A stretch of 64,000 nucleotides of DNA from Cutibacterium avidum ATCC 25577 (lineage in GTDB: Bacteria; Actinomycetota; Actinomycetes; Propionibacteriales; Propionibacteriaceae): contig NZ_JH165054.1 of assembly GCF_000227295.1 (NCBI RefSeq), positions 1,548,550-1,612,549 of the forward strand, written 5' to 3'. The position numbers were made by a program, and so were the translations under genes. Under the pieces are notes generated by a model that searched no databases, had not been told where the DNA came from, and was given only the letters and a program-made list of their open reading frames with translations. Positions 52,886 through 61,455 of the stretch are shown here, in pieces (position 1 is the first letter of the stretch; each line of letters begins with the position of its first letter).

Positions 52886-53662
52886 ATGACCTATGCCCCT
52901 GTACATCCTGACCACAAGTCGGGGCGAACCCTCATCGGGGTCGGAGTGGGGCCGGGTGACCCAGAGCTGGTCACCCTGCGAACCTTGCGCATCCTGCGCG
53001 AGGCTGATGTCATCCTCGTGCCCTACACCGAGGCCACCACCGACGGCCCCGGACGTGCCGAGACCATCATCACTGCCGTCGCCCCGGAGATCGTCGAGCG
53101 CATCAAGCGCATCCCCTTCTCCATGCGGGAGAAGTCTGGTGTCGGCGAGAAGCGCAGGGCCTCCTGGCAGGTATCCGCCGATGCGGCGATCACGGCCTTC
53201 GACGAAGGGGCTCGCACCGTCGCCCTGGCCACCGTCGGCGATCCTACGGTCTTTTCCACCTTCACCTACCTGCGCGCCAACGTCGAGGAGAGACTCCCCG
53301 ACGTCAGCGTCGAGCTGAGCCCAGGCATCACGGCCATGCAGGCCTTGTCGGCGGCGTCCGGGCGCCCGCTGGTGGAGGGCAAGGAGATCTTGGCCCTCGT
53401 CCCGGCCACCGTCGGGATGGAAAAACTTGGCCAGGTCCTTGACCTCGTCGACTCAGTGGCGATTTACAAGGGGGGACGCAAACTCCCAGATGTTGTCGAG
53501 CAGCTGCGGCAGCGGGATCGTCAGGCTGTCATCGGCACCGACGTCACGCTGGAGTCCGAGCAGATCGTCACCCTCGGTGAGGTCGCTGATACTCAGGCCC
53601 TGCCGTACTTCTCGACCGTCCTCACCACTCCAGAGCGCACCATCACGGGAGGAAAACTGTGA
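52886..53662 (+). CDS. cbiL: Precorrin-2/cobalt-factor II C20-methyltransferase
   Basis: The 258-residue tetrapyrrole methylase has an N-terminal GVGVGPGDPELVTLRTLR, AdoMet loop ATVGDPTVFSTFTYL, and SPGITAMQALSA. It transfers the C20 methyl group early in corrin assembly. ATG at 52886 follows GAGGAGG. The cbiF start overlaps its stop by four bases. Confidence 0.93.
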   Translation: MTYAPVHPDHKSGRTLIGVGVGPGDPELVTLRTLRILREADVILVPYTEATTDGPGRAETIITAVAPEIVERIKRIPFSMREKSGVGEKRRASWQVSADAAITAFDEGARTVALATVGDPTVFSTFTYLRANVEERLPDVSVELSPGITAMQALSAASGRPLVEGKEILALVPATVGMEKLGQVLDLVDSVAIYKGGRKLPDVVEQLRQRDRQAVIGTDVTLESEQIVTLGEVADTQALPYFSTVLTTPERTITGGKL

Positions 53663-54630
53663 ACGAACCTCAAGCTGCACGACCCATTCAGCACGCCTCC
53701 GAGAGGGCCCTGGAGGATCTGGACCACAACGCCATCGAGCCGCCTCCGGTACCGCGGCGGGAGATCCCCGAGGGAGCAGGCAAGGTCGTTTTCGTCGGTG
53801 CCGGACCGGGCGCTCCGGACCTGGTGAGCCTGCGCGGAGCCCGTGTCATCGAGGCCGCTGACATCATCATCTGGGCCTCCAGCCTCGTCCACCCCGACAT
53901 GGTGGCCCGTCACAAGGAGGGAGCCGAGCTCATCGACTCCGCCTCCATCCCGCTGGAGGACCTCGAGCCCCTCTACACCCGCGCCCGTGACGAGGGGCTG
54001 GTGGTGGCGAGGGTCCACACCGGTGACCCGTCCATCTATGGCGCCACCGCCGAGCAGCGCGACCTGTGTCGTCGCATCGGCATCGGCTTCGAGACCATCC
54101 CGGGCATCTCGGCCTTCTCGGCCGCTGCCGCCCGGATGGACGTCGAGATCACCGTCCCAGAGGTGTCCCAGTCACTCGTCCTCACCCGATTGGAGGGCGG
54201 GCGGACCCCCATGCCCGACGGGGAGACCGTCGCCTCCTTCGCCCGTCACGGTGCGACGATGGCGATCTACCTTTCGGCGGCCCGTAACAAGGCTCTTCAG
54301 GAGGCCCTGCTGGAGGGAGGCTACCTGCCCGAGACCCCCTGCATCATCGGGTACGCGGTCAGTTGGCCCGAGGAAATCATGTTCCGCTGCGACCTGGCCC
54401 ACCTCTCGGAGACGATGCGCAACCACAAGCTGTGGAAGCACGCCGTCGTCCTCGTCGGACCGGCCCTGGCGGAGGGCCCGATCAAGACTCGCAGCCACCT
54501 CTACCATCCCGGTTTCCGTCACGAATACCGCGGAGCTGACGCCCAGGCCCACGCTGACCTCAAGGCCCACGGCACTCGCGGCGTCTACGACCAGGACCCC
54601 ACGAACTCCAACACGAGGGACAATTCATGA
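53659..54630 (+). CDS. cbiF: Precorrin-4/cobalt-precorrin-4 C11-methyltransferase
   Basis: The 323-residue methylase shows VVFVGAGPGAPDLVSLRG, HTGDPSIYGATAEQ and PGISAFSAAAARMDVEIT, plus QSLVLTRLEGGRTPMPDGE. It is longer than usual because of about 35 extra N-terminal residues and a polar C-terminal tail. GTG at 53659 overlaps the cbiL stop. It is also known as cobM. Confidence 0.94.
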   Translation: MNEPQAARPIQHASERALEDLDHNAIEPPPVPRREIPEGAGKVVFVGAGPGAPDLVSLRGARVIEAADIIIWASSLVHPDMVARHKEGAELIDSASIPLEDLEPLYTRARDEGLVVARVHTGDPSIYGATAEQRDLCRRIGIGFETIPGISAFSAAAARMDVEITVPEVSQSLVLTRLEGGRTPMPDGETVASFARHGATMAIYLSAARNKALQEALLEGGYLPETPCIIGYAVSWPEEIMFRCDLAHLSETMRNHKLWKHAVVLVGPALAEGPIKTRSHLYHPGFRHEYRGADAQAHADLKAHGTRGVYDQDPTNSNTRDNS

Positions 54631-57203
54631 TTCGCGTCCACGGATATCTCGGTGTCATCTCCGACTCCTTGCGCCAGGAGGTCGCCGATGCTGACCTCGT
54701 CGTCGGAGGTCAGCGTCACCTTGACGCCCTCAACGTTCCTGACGAGAAGCGTCAGAAGCTCGGCCTCATCGGCCCGGCCATCGAGCGGGTTCAGTCCCTG
54801 CCCGACGACGCCAACGTCGTTGTCATCGCTTCCGGTGACCCGCTCTTCTTCGGTGTGGTGCGACGTATCCGCCAGGCCGGTCTCGAGGTCGAGGTCGTGA
54901 CGGCCCCGACCTCCTTGCAGGCTGCTTTCGCCGCCGTGGCCCTGCCCTGGGACGACGCCCAGTTCGTCTCCTCCCACTCCAAGGATATCGAGACCGCCAT
55001 CCGGCTTGCCAAGATCCACCCCAAGGTGGGCGTGCTGACAGCCCCCAACCGTGGCCTGGCGGAACTGGTCGACGGACTCGCGGGTCGCGGCAAGACCTTC
55101 GTCCTCGCTGAGAAGATCGGTGAGGAGGGTCAGCGGGTGCGTGTCCTTGACGAGCAAGCCGCCAGGGCCGTCATTGCTGACGCGGACGTCCTCAGCCCCA
55201 ACGTCGTGCTGGTCCTCGAGCATCATCCGGACTCCCCGGCGGCCTTGGGCATCAACCCGGAGCTGGCCGGTGACGTCAACGTCAATGCTCCCGAGGGCCC
55301 CCAGCCCGGCGCCGACACCAGCCCGGACGGCTCGGACCGTAACCCGATCATCGGACAGATCATCAATTCCGACGCCGCGGCGGCCCACGCTGAGGCCATC
55401 GACCACGCGCTCAAGCGCGAGACCAAGAAGTACGCCGGGCCGTCCCGCACCGGGCTTGCGGCGGCCTGGGGCGAGTGCGACCTCATCGTCTCCCACCTGG
55501 CCCTGGGTGCCACGACGCGCATCATCGCCCCGCTGCTGGAGTCCAAGAAGACCGACCCGGGTGTGGTCGTCGTCGACGAGGCCGGCCGTTTCGCTATCCC
55601 GCTGGTGGGTGGTCACGTCGGTGGGGCCAACGAACTCTCCCGCACCATCGCCGAGGCGCTCGGCGGCACCGCCGTCGTGTCCACCGCCACCGACTCACTC
55701 GGTGTCCCGGCCCTCGACCAGCTCGGTTGGGCCTACGAGGGTGACGTCGCCGGAGTGACCGGATCGATCATTGCCGGACGCCCGGTGCTGGTCATCCGCG
55801 AGCAGCCCTGGCCGCTGCCTCCGCTACCCAAGAACGTCACCGAGGACGCTGAATCCCCGGTCGCCCGAATCATCGTCTCCGAGCGGGTCGCCGAACGTGT
55901 GCTCGCCGATCATGGTGACGACCTGCCCACCGTCGTCCTGCACCCGGACTGCTTGGTCGTCGGGATGGGATGCAACAAGGGCACCGAGGTGGAGCCGCTG
56001 CGAGAGCTGCTGACGAAGACCCTGGAGGAGAACGGCTTGGCCCTCGGGTCCGTCACCCGACTGATCTCCCACGAGGTCAAGGCTGGTGAGCTCGGTCTGG
56101 TGAAGCTGGCCAACCAGCTCGGTGTCGAATACCGCACCGAGACGGCAGAGGCCCTGGCCGCGCAGGAGGTTCCGACGCCCTCTGACGTCGTCGCCCGTGA
56201 GGTCGGTACTCCGAGTGTCAGCGAGGCGTCGGTGCTGTGCCAGGGAGCTGAACTGCTGGTCCACAAGACCAAGACCCCGGAGGCCACCTGCGCCGTCGGT
56301 CGTATCCCGGCCCGCGGCCACCTTTCGGTCGTCGGCCTTGGGCCGGGCTCGCGCGACCTTCTCACCCCACGTGCTGCCGAGGCCATCCGCAGCGCCACCT
56401 TCATCGCCGGATACGCCCCCTACGTCCGTCAGATCCGCGACTTGGTGCGTCCGGGGGCCACGATCCTGGCCACCAAGATGGGCACCGAGGAGGAACGCAC
56501 CCAGGCTGCCATCGACGCGGCCCGCGACGGTCGCAACGTCGCCTTTGTCTGCGGCGGCGACCCAGCTATCTACGCCATGGCGTCGCCGACCCTGGAGATG
56601 GGCACCGACGGCATCGACGTCGAGATCGTTCCCGGTGTCACCGCCGAGCTCGCCATCTCGGCGATCTTGGGCGCACCGCTGGGGCATGATCACGCCACCA
56701 TCAGCCTGTCGGACCTGCACACCGACTGGGATCTCATCGTCAAGAGGGTGAGGGCGGCTGCCGAGGGAGACCTCGTCACGACCTTCTACAACCCGCGTTC
56801 GCGTACCCGCACCCACCAGCTTCCTGACGCCCTGGCGATCATGGCGGAGCATCGTCCGCCGTCCACCCCGGTGGCGATCGTCTCCCACGCCGAGCGTCGT
56901 CAGCAAGAGGTGATCATGTCCACCCTCGAGGAGTTCAAGCCCGAGTGGGTCGGCATGACGACCCTGGTCGTCGTGGGATCGACGACGACCAAGTACGTGA
57001 GCTCCGGAGACGGACGACGCCTCATGGTCACCCCACGTGACTACCACTGGATGGATGGTCGCGTTTCCGGTGAGGCTCGCAAGAATTACACGCACAAGGA
57101 CCTGCCGAAGGCCGACGAGAACACCTACCTCTCCAAGCCGCCGGTCCACTCGACCCGCATGTCCGGGTCCGAGAACAACGCCGAGACGAAGGAGTCGAAA
57201 TGA
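54627..57203 (+). CDS. cbiEGH: Triple-fusion cobalamin protein CbiE-CbiG-CbiH
   Basis: The 858-residue protein joins three enzymes. About 1-205 is CbiE, the C5-methylating part of precorrin-6Y methylase (IASGDPLFFGVVRR). A polar Pro/Gly/Asp linker follows to about 260. About 265-585 is CbiG, the acetaldehyde-releasing hydrolase (VGGHVGGANELSRTIAE and later VVGMGCNKGTEVEPLRE). About 595-835 is CbiH, the C17 methylase (LSVVGLGPGSRDLLTPRA, CGGDPAIYAM, FYNPRSRTR). A cbiEGH fusion is known in Propionibacterium freudenreichii. It overlaps both neighbours by four bases. Confidence 0.92.
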   Translation: MIRVHGYLGVISDSLRQEVADADLVVGGQRHLDALNVPDEKRQKLGLIGPAIERVQSLPDDANVVVIASGDPLFFGVVRRIRQAGLEVEVVTAPTSLQAAFAAVALPWDDAQFVSSHSKDIETAIRLAKIHPKVGVLTAPNRGLAELVDGLAGRGKTFVLAEKIGEEGQRVRVLDEQAARAVIADADVLSPNVVLVLEHHPDSPAALGINPELAGDVNVNAPEGPQPGADTSPDGSDRNPIIGQIINSDAAAAHAEAIDHALKRETKKYAGPSRTGLAAAWGECDLIVSHLALGATTRIIAPLLESKKTDPGVVVVDEAGRFAIPLVGGHVGGANELSRTIAEALGGTAVVSTATDSLGVPALDQLGWAYEGDVAGVTGSIIAGRPVLVIREQPWPLPPLPKNVTEDAESPVARIIVSERVAERVLADHGDDLPTVVLHPDCLVVGMGCNKGTEVEPLRELLTKTLEENGLALGSVTRLISHEVKAGELGLVKLANQLGVEYRTETAEALAAQEVPTPSDVVAREVGTPSVSEASVLCQGAELLVHKTKTPEATCAVGRIPARGHLSVVGLGPGSRDLLTPRAAEAIRSATFIAGYAPYVRQIRDLVRPGATILATKMGTEEERTQAAIDAARDGRNVAFVCGGDPAIYAMASPTLEMGTDGIDVEIVPGVTAELAISAILGAPLGHDHATISLSDLHTDWDLIVKRVRAAAEGDLVTTFYNPRSRTRTHQLPDALAIMAEHRPPSTPVAIVSHAERRQQEVIMSTLEEFKPEWVGMTTLVVVGSTTTKYVSSGDGRRLMVTPRDYHWMDGRVSGEARKNYTHKDLPKADENTYLSKPPVHSTRMSGSENNAETKESK

Positions 57204-58471
57204 CCGATCCACTTGCCAGCGGGACGCCGTTGGTCATCGCCGCCCACGGCACCCGTGACGAGTCGGGAGTGGCCGAGTGCCGCGCCCTTGCTGACCGCAT
57301 AGCCGAGAAGCTGCCCGGGATACCGGTAGAGCTGGGATTCGTGGAGCTTGCCGAGCCTGGCATCCCGGAGGCCGTCCGTGCCGCCGTCTCCCAGGCCCCG
57401 GAGGTCCCCGAGGGTGCTGACGGTGACGAGAAGCCGGCAGCCGCCGTCGTCGTTCCGTTGATGTTCAACACCGGCGGTCACGTCCGGGAGGACATTCCAG
57501 AGGCCATCGACGAGGGCCGTGGGGACGCACGCGTCATGTATTCCGCCCCGTTGCTACCGGACGTGCGGATGCGCAAGGCCCTCAACCGTCGTCTCGCCGA
57601 GATCCTCGCTGCCGGTGAGGGACGCGAGGAGTGGCGTTCCCGCGACACGGCCGTGGTGTTGGTGGGACGCGGTGCTCTCGTGTCCGATGCCAACGCTTCC
57701 CACTACACCCTGACGAGGATGTTCTGGGAGGAGAACGACCTTGACCGGGTCGAACCGGCCTTCATCCAGGTGACCCGTCCGTCGGTTCCCGAGGCCCTCT
57801 CCGCCCTGGCTGCCCAGGGTGCCGACCAGATCGTCGTGCAGGGTAATTTCCTCTTCCCGGGGCTGCTGCACGTGTGGATGACCGAGCAGGTGGAGGCCTG
57901 GCAGGCCAGCCATCCCGGAGTCGAAATCCGCATCGCCCCGGTCATCGGTGACTGTGACGAGGTTGCCGACGTCGTCGTCGATCGCTACCGAGAACCCCTT
58001 GACGAGGTGGGCCTGGGGGAGGGAGCCCCGGTCTACATGACGGGTCTGCGTCTGCAGGGCCGCAAGGTTCTGGTCGTCGGTGCCGGGCACGTTGCCGAAC
58101 GTCGCGTCGTGAGGCTGCTTGAGGCCGGGGCCGAGGTCCACGTCGTCGCCCCGAACTCCGGTATCCAGCTCACGCGGATGTCCCGCAAGGGATTGGTGGA
58201 CCTGGAGCGTCGCGCCTTCCAGGTCGAGGATCTTGACGGCGTCTGGTTCGTCCAGGCCCTCACCAACGATCCTGAGGTGAATGCCTTGGTGGCAGAGGAG
58301 GCCGACAAGCGCGGCGTCTTCTGTGTGCGTGGTGACAAGGGACGCAAGGGCAGTGCCTTCACTCCGGCCACCGAGAGGGCTGGTGGCATGACGGTCAGCG
58401 TGGTCGGTGACCGCACCCCGCGTCGCTCCGCCAAGCTGCGTGACGAGGTGCTGCGAGCCTTGCAGGGCTGA
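57200..58471 (+). CDS. cbiX: CbiX cobaltochelatase fused to precorrin-2 dehydrogenase (SirC-like)
   Basis: The 423-residue fusion has a CbiX-type chelatase in about 1-290, with the metal-site histidines in AAHGTRDESG and FNTGGHVREDI and a second repeat half. About 290-423 is a Rossmann SirC/CysG-N-like dehydrogenase (LQGRKVLVVGAGHVAERR, VQALTNDPEVN, TERAGGMTVSVVGDRTPRRS). Together they could oxidise precorrin-2 and insert cobalt, the entry steps of the anaerobic pathway. It overlaps the preceding gene by four bases. Confidence 0.9.
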   Translation: MTDPLASGTPLVIAAHGTRDESGVAECRALADRIAEKLPGIPVELGFVELAEPGIPEAVRAAVSQAPEVPEGADGDEKPAAAVVVPLMFNTGGHVREDIPEAIDEGRGDARVMYSAPLLPDVRMRKALNRRLAEILAAGEGREEWRSRDTAVVLVGRGALVSDANASHYTLTRMFWEENDLDRVEPAFIQVTRPSVPEALSALAAQGADQIVVQGNFLFPGLLHVWMTEQVEAWQASHPGVEIRIAPVIGDCDEVADVVVDRYREPLDEVGLGEGAPVYMTGLRLQGRKVLVVGAGHVAERRVVRLLEAGAEVHVVAPNSGIQLTRMSRKGLVDLERRAFQVEDLDGVWFVQALTNDPEVNALVAEEADKRGVFCVRGDKGRKGSAFTPATERAGGMTVSVVGDRTPRRSAKLRDEVLRALQG

Positions 58472-58490
58472 ATCTGTCGAGGAGGGATTC

Positions 58491-58534
58491 CCCGACGATG
58501 ACGGTTCAGGGCTTTCCTGCCTATCATCGTCGGG
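58491..58534 (+). promoter_or_regulatory. Inverted repeat before the unknown cobalamin-locus gene
   Basis: CCCGACGATGA (58491-58501) and TCATCGTCGGG (58524-58534) are perfect complements separated by 22 bases. They span the promoter-like TATCAT and end at the proposed GTG start. This could be an operator or an mRNA hairpin. Confidence 0.4.
58522..58527 (+). promoter_or_regulatory. Candidate -10 element for a leaderless transcript of the unknown gene
   Basis: TATCAT ends six bases before GTG 58534. TGACGG at 58499-58504 could serve as a weak -35. Confidence 0.4.
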
Positions 58535-59370
58535 TGATCTCCCACGACCTACATGCCCTGGGCTTCGACGCCCCCGATCTCGACGTCCTCGTCAATTCCG
58601 CGGCTGAGGCTGGTGCTGTCGGGGTGGAGGACGTCGGCGGGTTCGACCTGCTGGCTGCTTACACCGATCCGTCCGGTGCGCGGCTGGCGCTCATGAAGCA
58701 GAAGGATCGCGACGAGATCGAGACGATGGCCTCCCTCGTCGCCCCGACGACTCACCCTGCCGACCTGGTGCGGTTCAGCTCGACGGTGGCACTGGTCGAC
58801 ATCTATTCCCACGCCAACTTGGCATCCATGCTCACCGGGGAGTCGGTCCTCAAGCTGCCCGCCGCCAACCGCAAGCACCTGGCGCGCTTTCTGGCCAATG
58901 TTGACGACCCGGTTGAGGTACCGCTGTGCCCCGAACCCGGTGACGACACCCCACGCTTCATCGAGCATCTGCGGGTGGGCGCCGTCGCCAATCAGATGCT
59001 GCGGGTCTTTGAGTCCGAGGAGGAGTACGGACGCTCTCACGAGGGGTCTCTGGGCGGTACCGGTGATCTGCAGTTCGCCGCCGGAACCCTGATCAGCCCG
59101 TGGCTGATGGAAATCAATGCCGGTCGCGCCACTCGAGGGGAGGTCAGCGCCGTCGCCGAGATGACGATGGTCTGCAAGCGGGTCGAGAAGCGCACCAATG
59201 AACTCACCGACGTCGATTGGTACCGGATCGTCGGTGACACCTCGATCCCGATGACCCTGGCCGCCCCGGCGAACCTGCCGCGGGTTCCCCATGAGGGGTC
59301 GGTCATCTCGGGTCAGGTCGTCCCGGTGGTGTCGACGGGTACTTGGGAGGGTGACGCCCTCTGGGGGTGA
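58534..59370 (+). CDS. Protein of unknown function within the cobalamin locus
   Basis: The 278-residue soluble protein begins VISHDLHALGFDAPDLD. It contains blocks such as VGVEDVGGFDLLAAYTDPSG, SSTVALVDIYSHANL and LRVGAVANQMLRVFES, and a C-terminal half with two short proline-rich strands. I do not recognise it: no methylase, CbiD, CbiT, CbiA or CbiJ motif is present. An upstream ATG at 58498 with GGAGGG is possible, giving 12 more residues. GTG 58534 is preferred for the -10 and inverted repeat. It follows cbiX on the same strand and is convergent with cbiC. Confidence 0.75.
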   Translation: MISHDLHALGFDAPDLDVLVNSAAEAGAVGVEDVGGFDLLAAYTDPSGARLALMKQKDRDEIETMASLVAPTTHPADLVRFSSTVALVDIYSHANLASMLTGESVLKLPAANRKHLARFLANVDDPVEVPLCPEPGDDTPRFIEHLRVGAVANQMLRVFESEEEYGRSHEGSLGGTGDLQFAAGTLISPWLMEINAGRATRGEVSAVAEMTMVCKRVEKRTNELTDVDWYRIVGDTSIPMTLAAPANLPRVPHEGSVISGQVVPVVSTGTWEGDALWG

Positions 59371-59398
59371 CGCCCTCTGGTCACGTGCCGTGAACCCC

Positions 59399-60052
59399 TC
59401 AGCGGTGGGTGTTCGTCAGTTCGTCGGTCGAGGCGATGGCGTTGACGGCAGCCACTGCGATGGCCGAGCCACCGCGTCGTCCCAGCAAGGTGAGGTAGTC
59501 CAGTCCCAGCGTGGAATCGACGAGAGCCTGCTTGGACTCGGCCGCACCGACAAAACCAACGGGGATACCGACGACAGCCGCCGGGCGGGCCCCCGTCTCC
59601 TCGCACACCTCGAGCACCCGGTACAAGGCGGTCGGGGCGTTGCCGATGGCGACGATGGCCCCGTCGAGCTTGCCCTCCTCGGCCCACAGGTCCACCGCGG
59701 CGCAGGTTTTCGTCATGTTCTTGGCCTTGGCGATGTCGGCCAGTCGGGGATCCTTGATGTAGCAGATCGTCTCGTTGTCACGGGGGAGACGAGACCGGAT
59801 GATCCCGGTGGCGGTCATCGAGGAATCACACAGGATTGGAGCGCCAGCGCGCAGGGCCTTGCGAGCCGCAGTGACGACGCCGGGGGTGAAAGCGATGTCA
59901 TCGGCGATGGCGGGGTCGGCGGCAGCGTGAATCATTCGGACGACGACACCTTCGACGTCGGCGGGGAAGCGATCGAGGTCCGCCTCAGATCGGATGATGC
60001 GGAAGGACTCGCGGTAGATGTCGGATCCGTTGTTGACGTACTCGTGGGCCAC
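59399..60052 (-). CDS. cbiC: Precorrin-8X methylmutase
   Basis: The 217-residue enzyme moves the C11 methyl group to C12, giving hydrogenobyrinic or cobyrinic acid. Motifs are SFRIIRSEADLDRF, the catalytic histidine in VVVRMIHAAADP (His42), LCDSSMTATGI, GNAPTALYRVLEV and GIPVGFVGAAESK. The GTG at 60052 has AGGAG seven bases upstream; the longer frame is not family-like. It is also called cobH. It is divergent from the cbiMNQO riboswitch. Confidence 0.94.
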   Translation of the reverse strand: MAHEYVNNGSDIYRESFRIIRSEADLDRFPADVEGVVVRMIHAAADPAIADDIAFTPGVVTAARKALRAGAPILCDSSMTATGIIRSRLPRDNETICYIKDPRLADIAKAKNMTKTCAAVDLWAEEGKLDGAIVAIGNAPTALYRVLEVCEETGARPAAVVGIPVGFVGAAESKQALVDSTLGLDYLTLLGRRGGSAIAVAAVNAIASTDELTNTHR

Positions 60053-60129
60053 GGCTGTGCTCCTGACGATGACAAGGTGTGATGACGTCGGGATGCTAAC
60101 ACTGCACGTCGCGCACATGGTGCGTTACC

Positions 60130-60343
60130 ATTGTTAGGCCATCCTTGGATGCAACCCCGGGACAGCTGTGTTTCACTGTCCAGGACACAACTCAAGAATG
60201 CCCTGATGACGTGGTTGAAGCCGGGAAATGCCGACACGGACGCGCCACTGTGAACGATCCCTCGAGGGTCGGAAGTCAGATCTGCTACGCGCATCAGGCC
60301 TTTCCAGAACGGGACGCGAATCCCGAGAAAGGAGATGACACCT
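60130..60343 (+). promoter_or_regulatory. Cobalamin riboswitch upstream of cbiM
   Basis: The core GAAGCCGGGAAATGCCGAC followed by ACGGACGCGCCACTGTGA (60218-60253) and the closing GGAAGTCAGATCTGC (60271-60285) are diagnostic of B12 riboswitches. The GAAAGGAG ribosome site for cbiM lies just after. Cobalt uptake should be turned off when B12 is plentiful. Outer limits are approximate. Confidence 0.88.
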
Positions 60344-60344
60344 C

Positions 60345-61028
60345 ATGCACATTGCTGAGGGCGTTCTCTCACCAGCTCAGTGCGCAGTGTGGTATGCAGC
60401 TGCTGCGCCATTCGTCATCCATGGCGGCTATCGAGTCGTCAAAGAGGTTAAGGAGCATCCCGAGAACAAGCTCCTGCTCGCGACTGCCGGCGCCTTTACC
60501 TTCGTTCTCTCCGCCATCAAGCTACCCAGCGTCACCGGCTCGTCGTCCCACCCCACGGGAACCGGCGTCGGTGCAGCCCTGTTCAAACCACCGGTCATGG
60601 CGTTCTTGGGGATGATCGTATTGATCTTCCAGGCTCTGCTGCTGGCTCACGGTGGCATCTCGACCCTGGGCGCCAACACGTTCTCGATGGGCATCGCCGG
60701 ACCGTGGGCCGGTTACGCCTTCTACAAACTCACCAAGAAATGTCATGGTCCGGACGCATTGGCGATCTTCCTCTGCATGGTTTTCGCGGACTTCATCACC
60801 TACGTTGTGACCAGCTTCCAGCTCGCCTTCGCCTTCCCGGATCCGACCGGTGGCTTCTGGGGAGCCGTCGGCAAGTTCTTGACCATCTTCGCCTGGACCC
60901 AGATCCCGCTGGCCATCGCCGAGGGTCTGCTTGGCATCCTGCTGTTCCGTTTCCTCGCCAAGGTCGCCGCTCCGCAGCTCCAGCAGCTCGGTGTCCTCGC
61001 TCGTACCCCGGAGGTGTCCCATGCCTGA
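60345..61028 (+). CDS. cbiM: Cobalt ECF transporter S component CbiM
   Basis: The 227-residue membrane protein starts MHIAEGVLSPAQ; the N-terminal Met-His-Ile forms the cobalt site of the family. About six to seven helices follow, with conserved GTGVGAALFKPPVMAFLG and AHGGISTLGANTFSMG. It is the substrate-specific subunit of the CbiMNQO importer. It overlaps cbiN by eight bases. Confidence 0.95.
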   Translation: MHIAEGVLSPAQCAVWYAAAAPFVIHGGYRVVKEVKEHPENKLLLATAGAFTFVLSAIKLPSVTGSSSHPTGTGVGAALFKPPVMAFLGMIVLIFQALLLAHGGISTLGANTFSMGIAGPWAGYAFYKLTKKCHGPDALAIFLCMVFADFITYVVTSFQLAFAFPDPTGGFWGAVGKFLTIFAWTQIPLAIAEGLLGILLFRFLAKVAAPQLQQLGVLARTPEVSHA

Positions 61029-61455
61029 GAACACCGTTGCAAAGGTCCGTCAGGACAACTCGCTGACCGGAAACAACAAGTGGGTGGCTCCGGTCATCAT
61101 CATCCTTCTGATCGCCCTGTTCATCATGAGCATGGTCCTCGGTGGCAAGAAGACCAGCGGCGACGAGGAAGGATTCGGGGGGACTGACGACGCTGCCGCC
61201 GAGGCTGCCGAGCAAGCCGGTGCCAAGAAATGGATCGAGCCGATCTTCGAGCCGAACTCCGGTGAGGTCGAGTCCGGCCTGTTCGCTCTGCAGGCTGCCC
61301 TGGGTGCCGGCGTTGCTGGCTACGCCCTGGGCCGTATGGCCGGCAAGAAGAAGGGCCGCGAGGAGGCTGAGGACGCCTCCGATCTGCACAGTGTCGACGA
61401 CGTGCCCGAGGCCGCCGTCACCTCGTCGGAAGCGACTGCCTCCGCCAAGTCATGA
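61021..61455 (+). CDS. cbiN: Cobalt transport protein CbiN (C-terminally extended)
   Basis: The 144-residue protein has helices near 22-40 and about 85-103, separated by an external loop containing AAEQAGAKKWIEPIFEPNSGE, as expected for CbiN, which assists CbiM. Typical CbiN proteins are about 95-105 residues. Here a charged cytoplasmic tail of roughly 35 residues (GKKKGREEAEDAS onward) is added. It lies between cbiM and cbiQ with overlaps at both ends. Confidence 0.88.
   Translation: MPENTVAKVRQDNSLTGNNKWVAPVIIILLIALFIMSMVLGGKKTSGDEEGFGGTDDAAAEAAEQAGAKKWIEPIFEPNSGEVESGLFALQAALGAGVAGYALGRMAGKKKGREEAEDASDLHSVDDVPEAAVTSSEATASAKS

Noticed and set aside
58534-59370. Annotation of the unknown gene as CbiD or CobL
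   Set aside because: It lacks the glycine-rich GYTTG-type start of CbiD and has no AdoMet-binding loop of a methylase.
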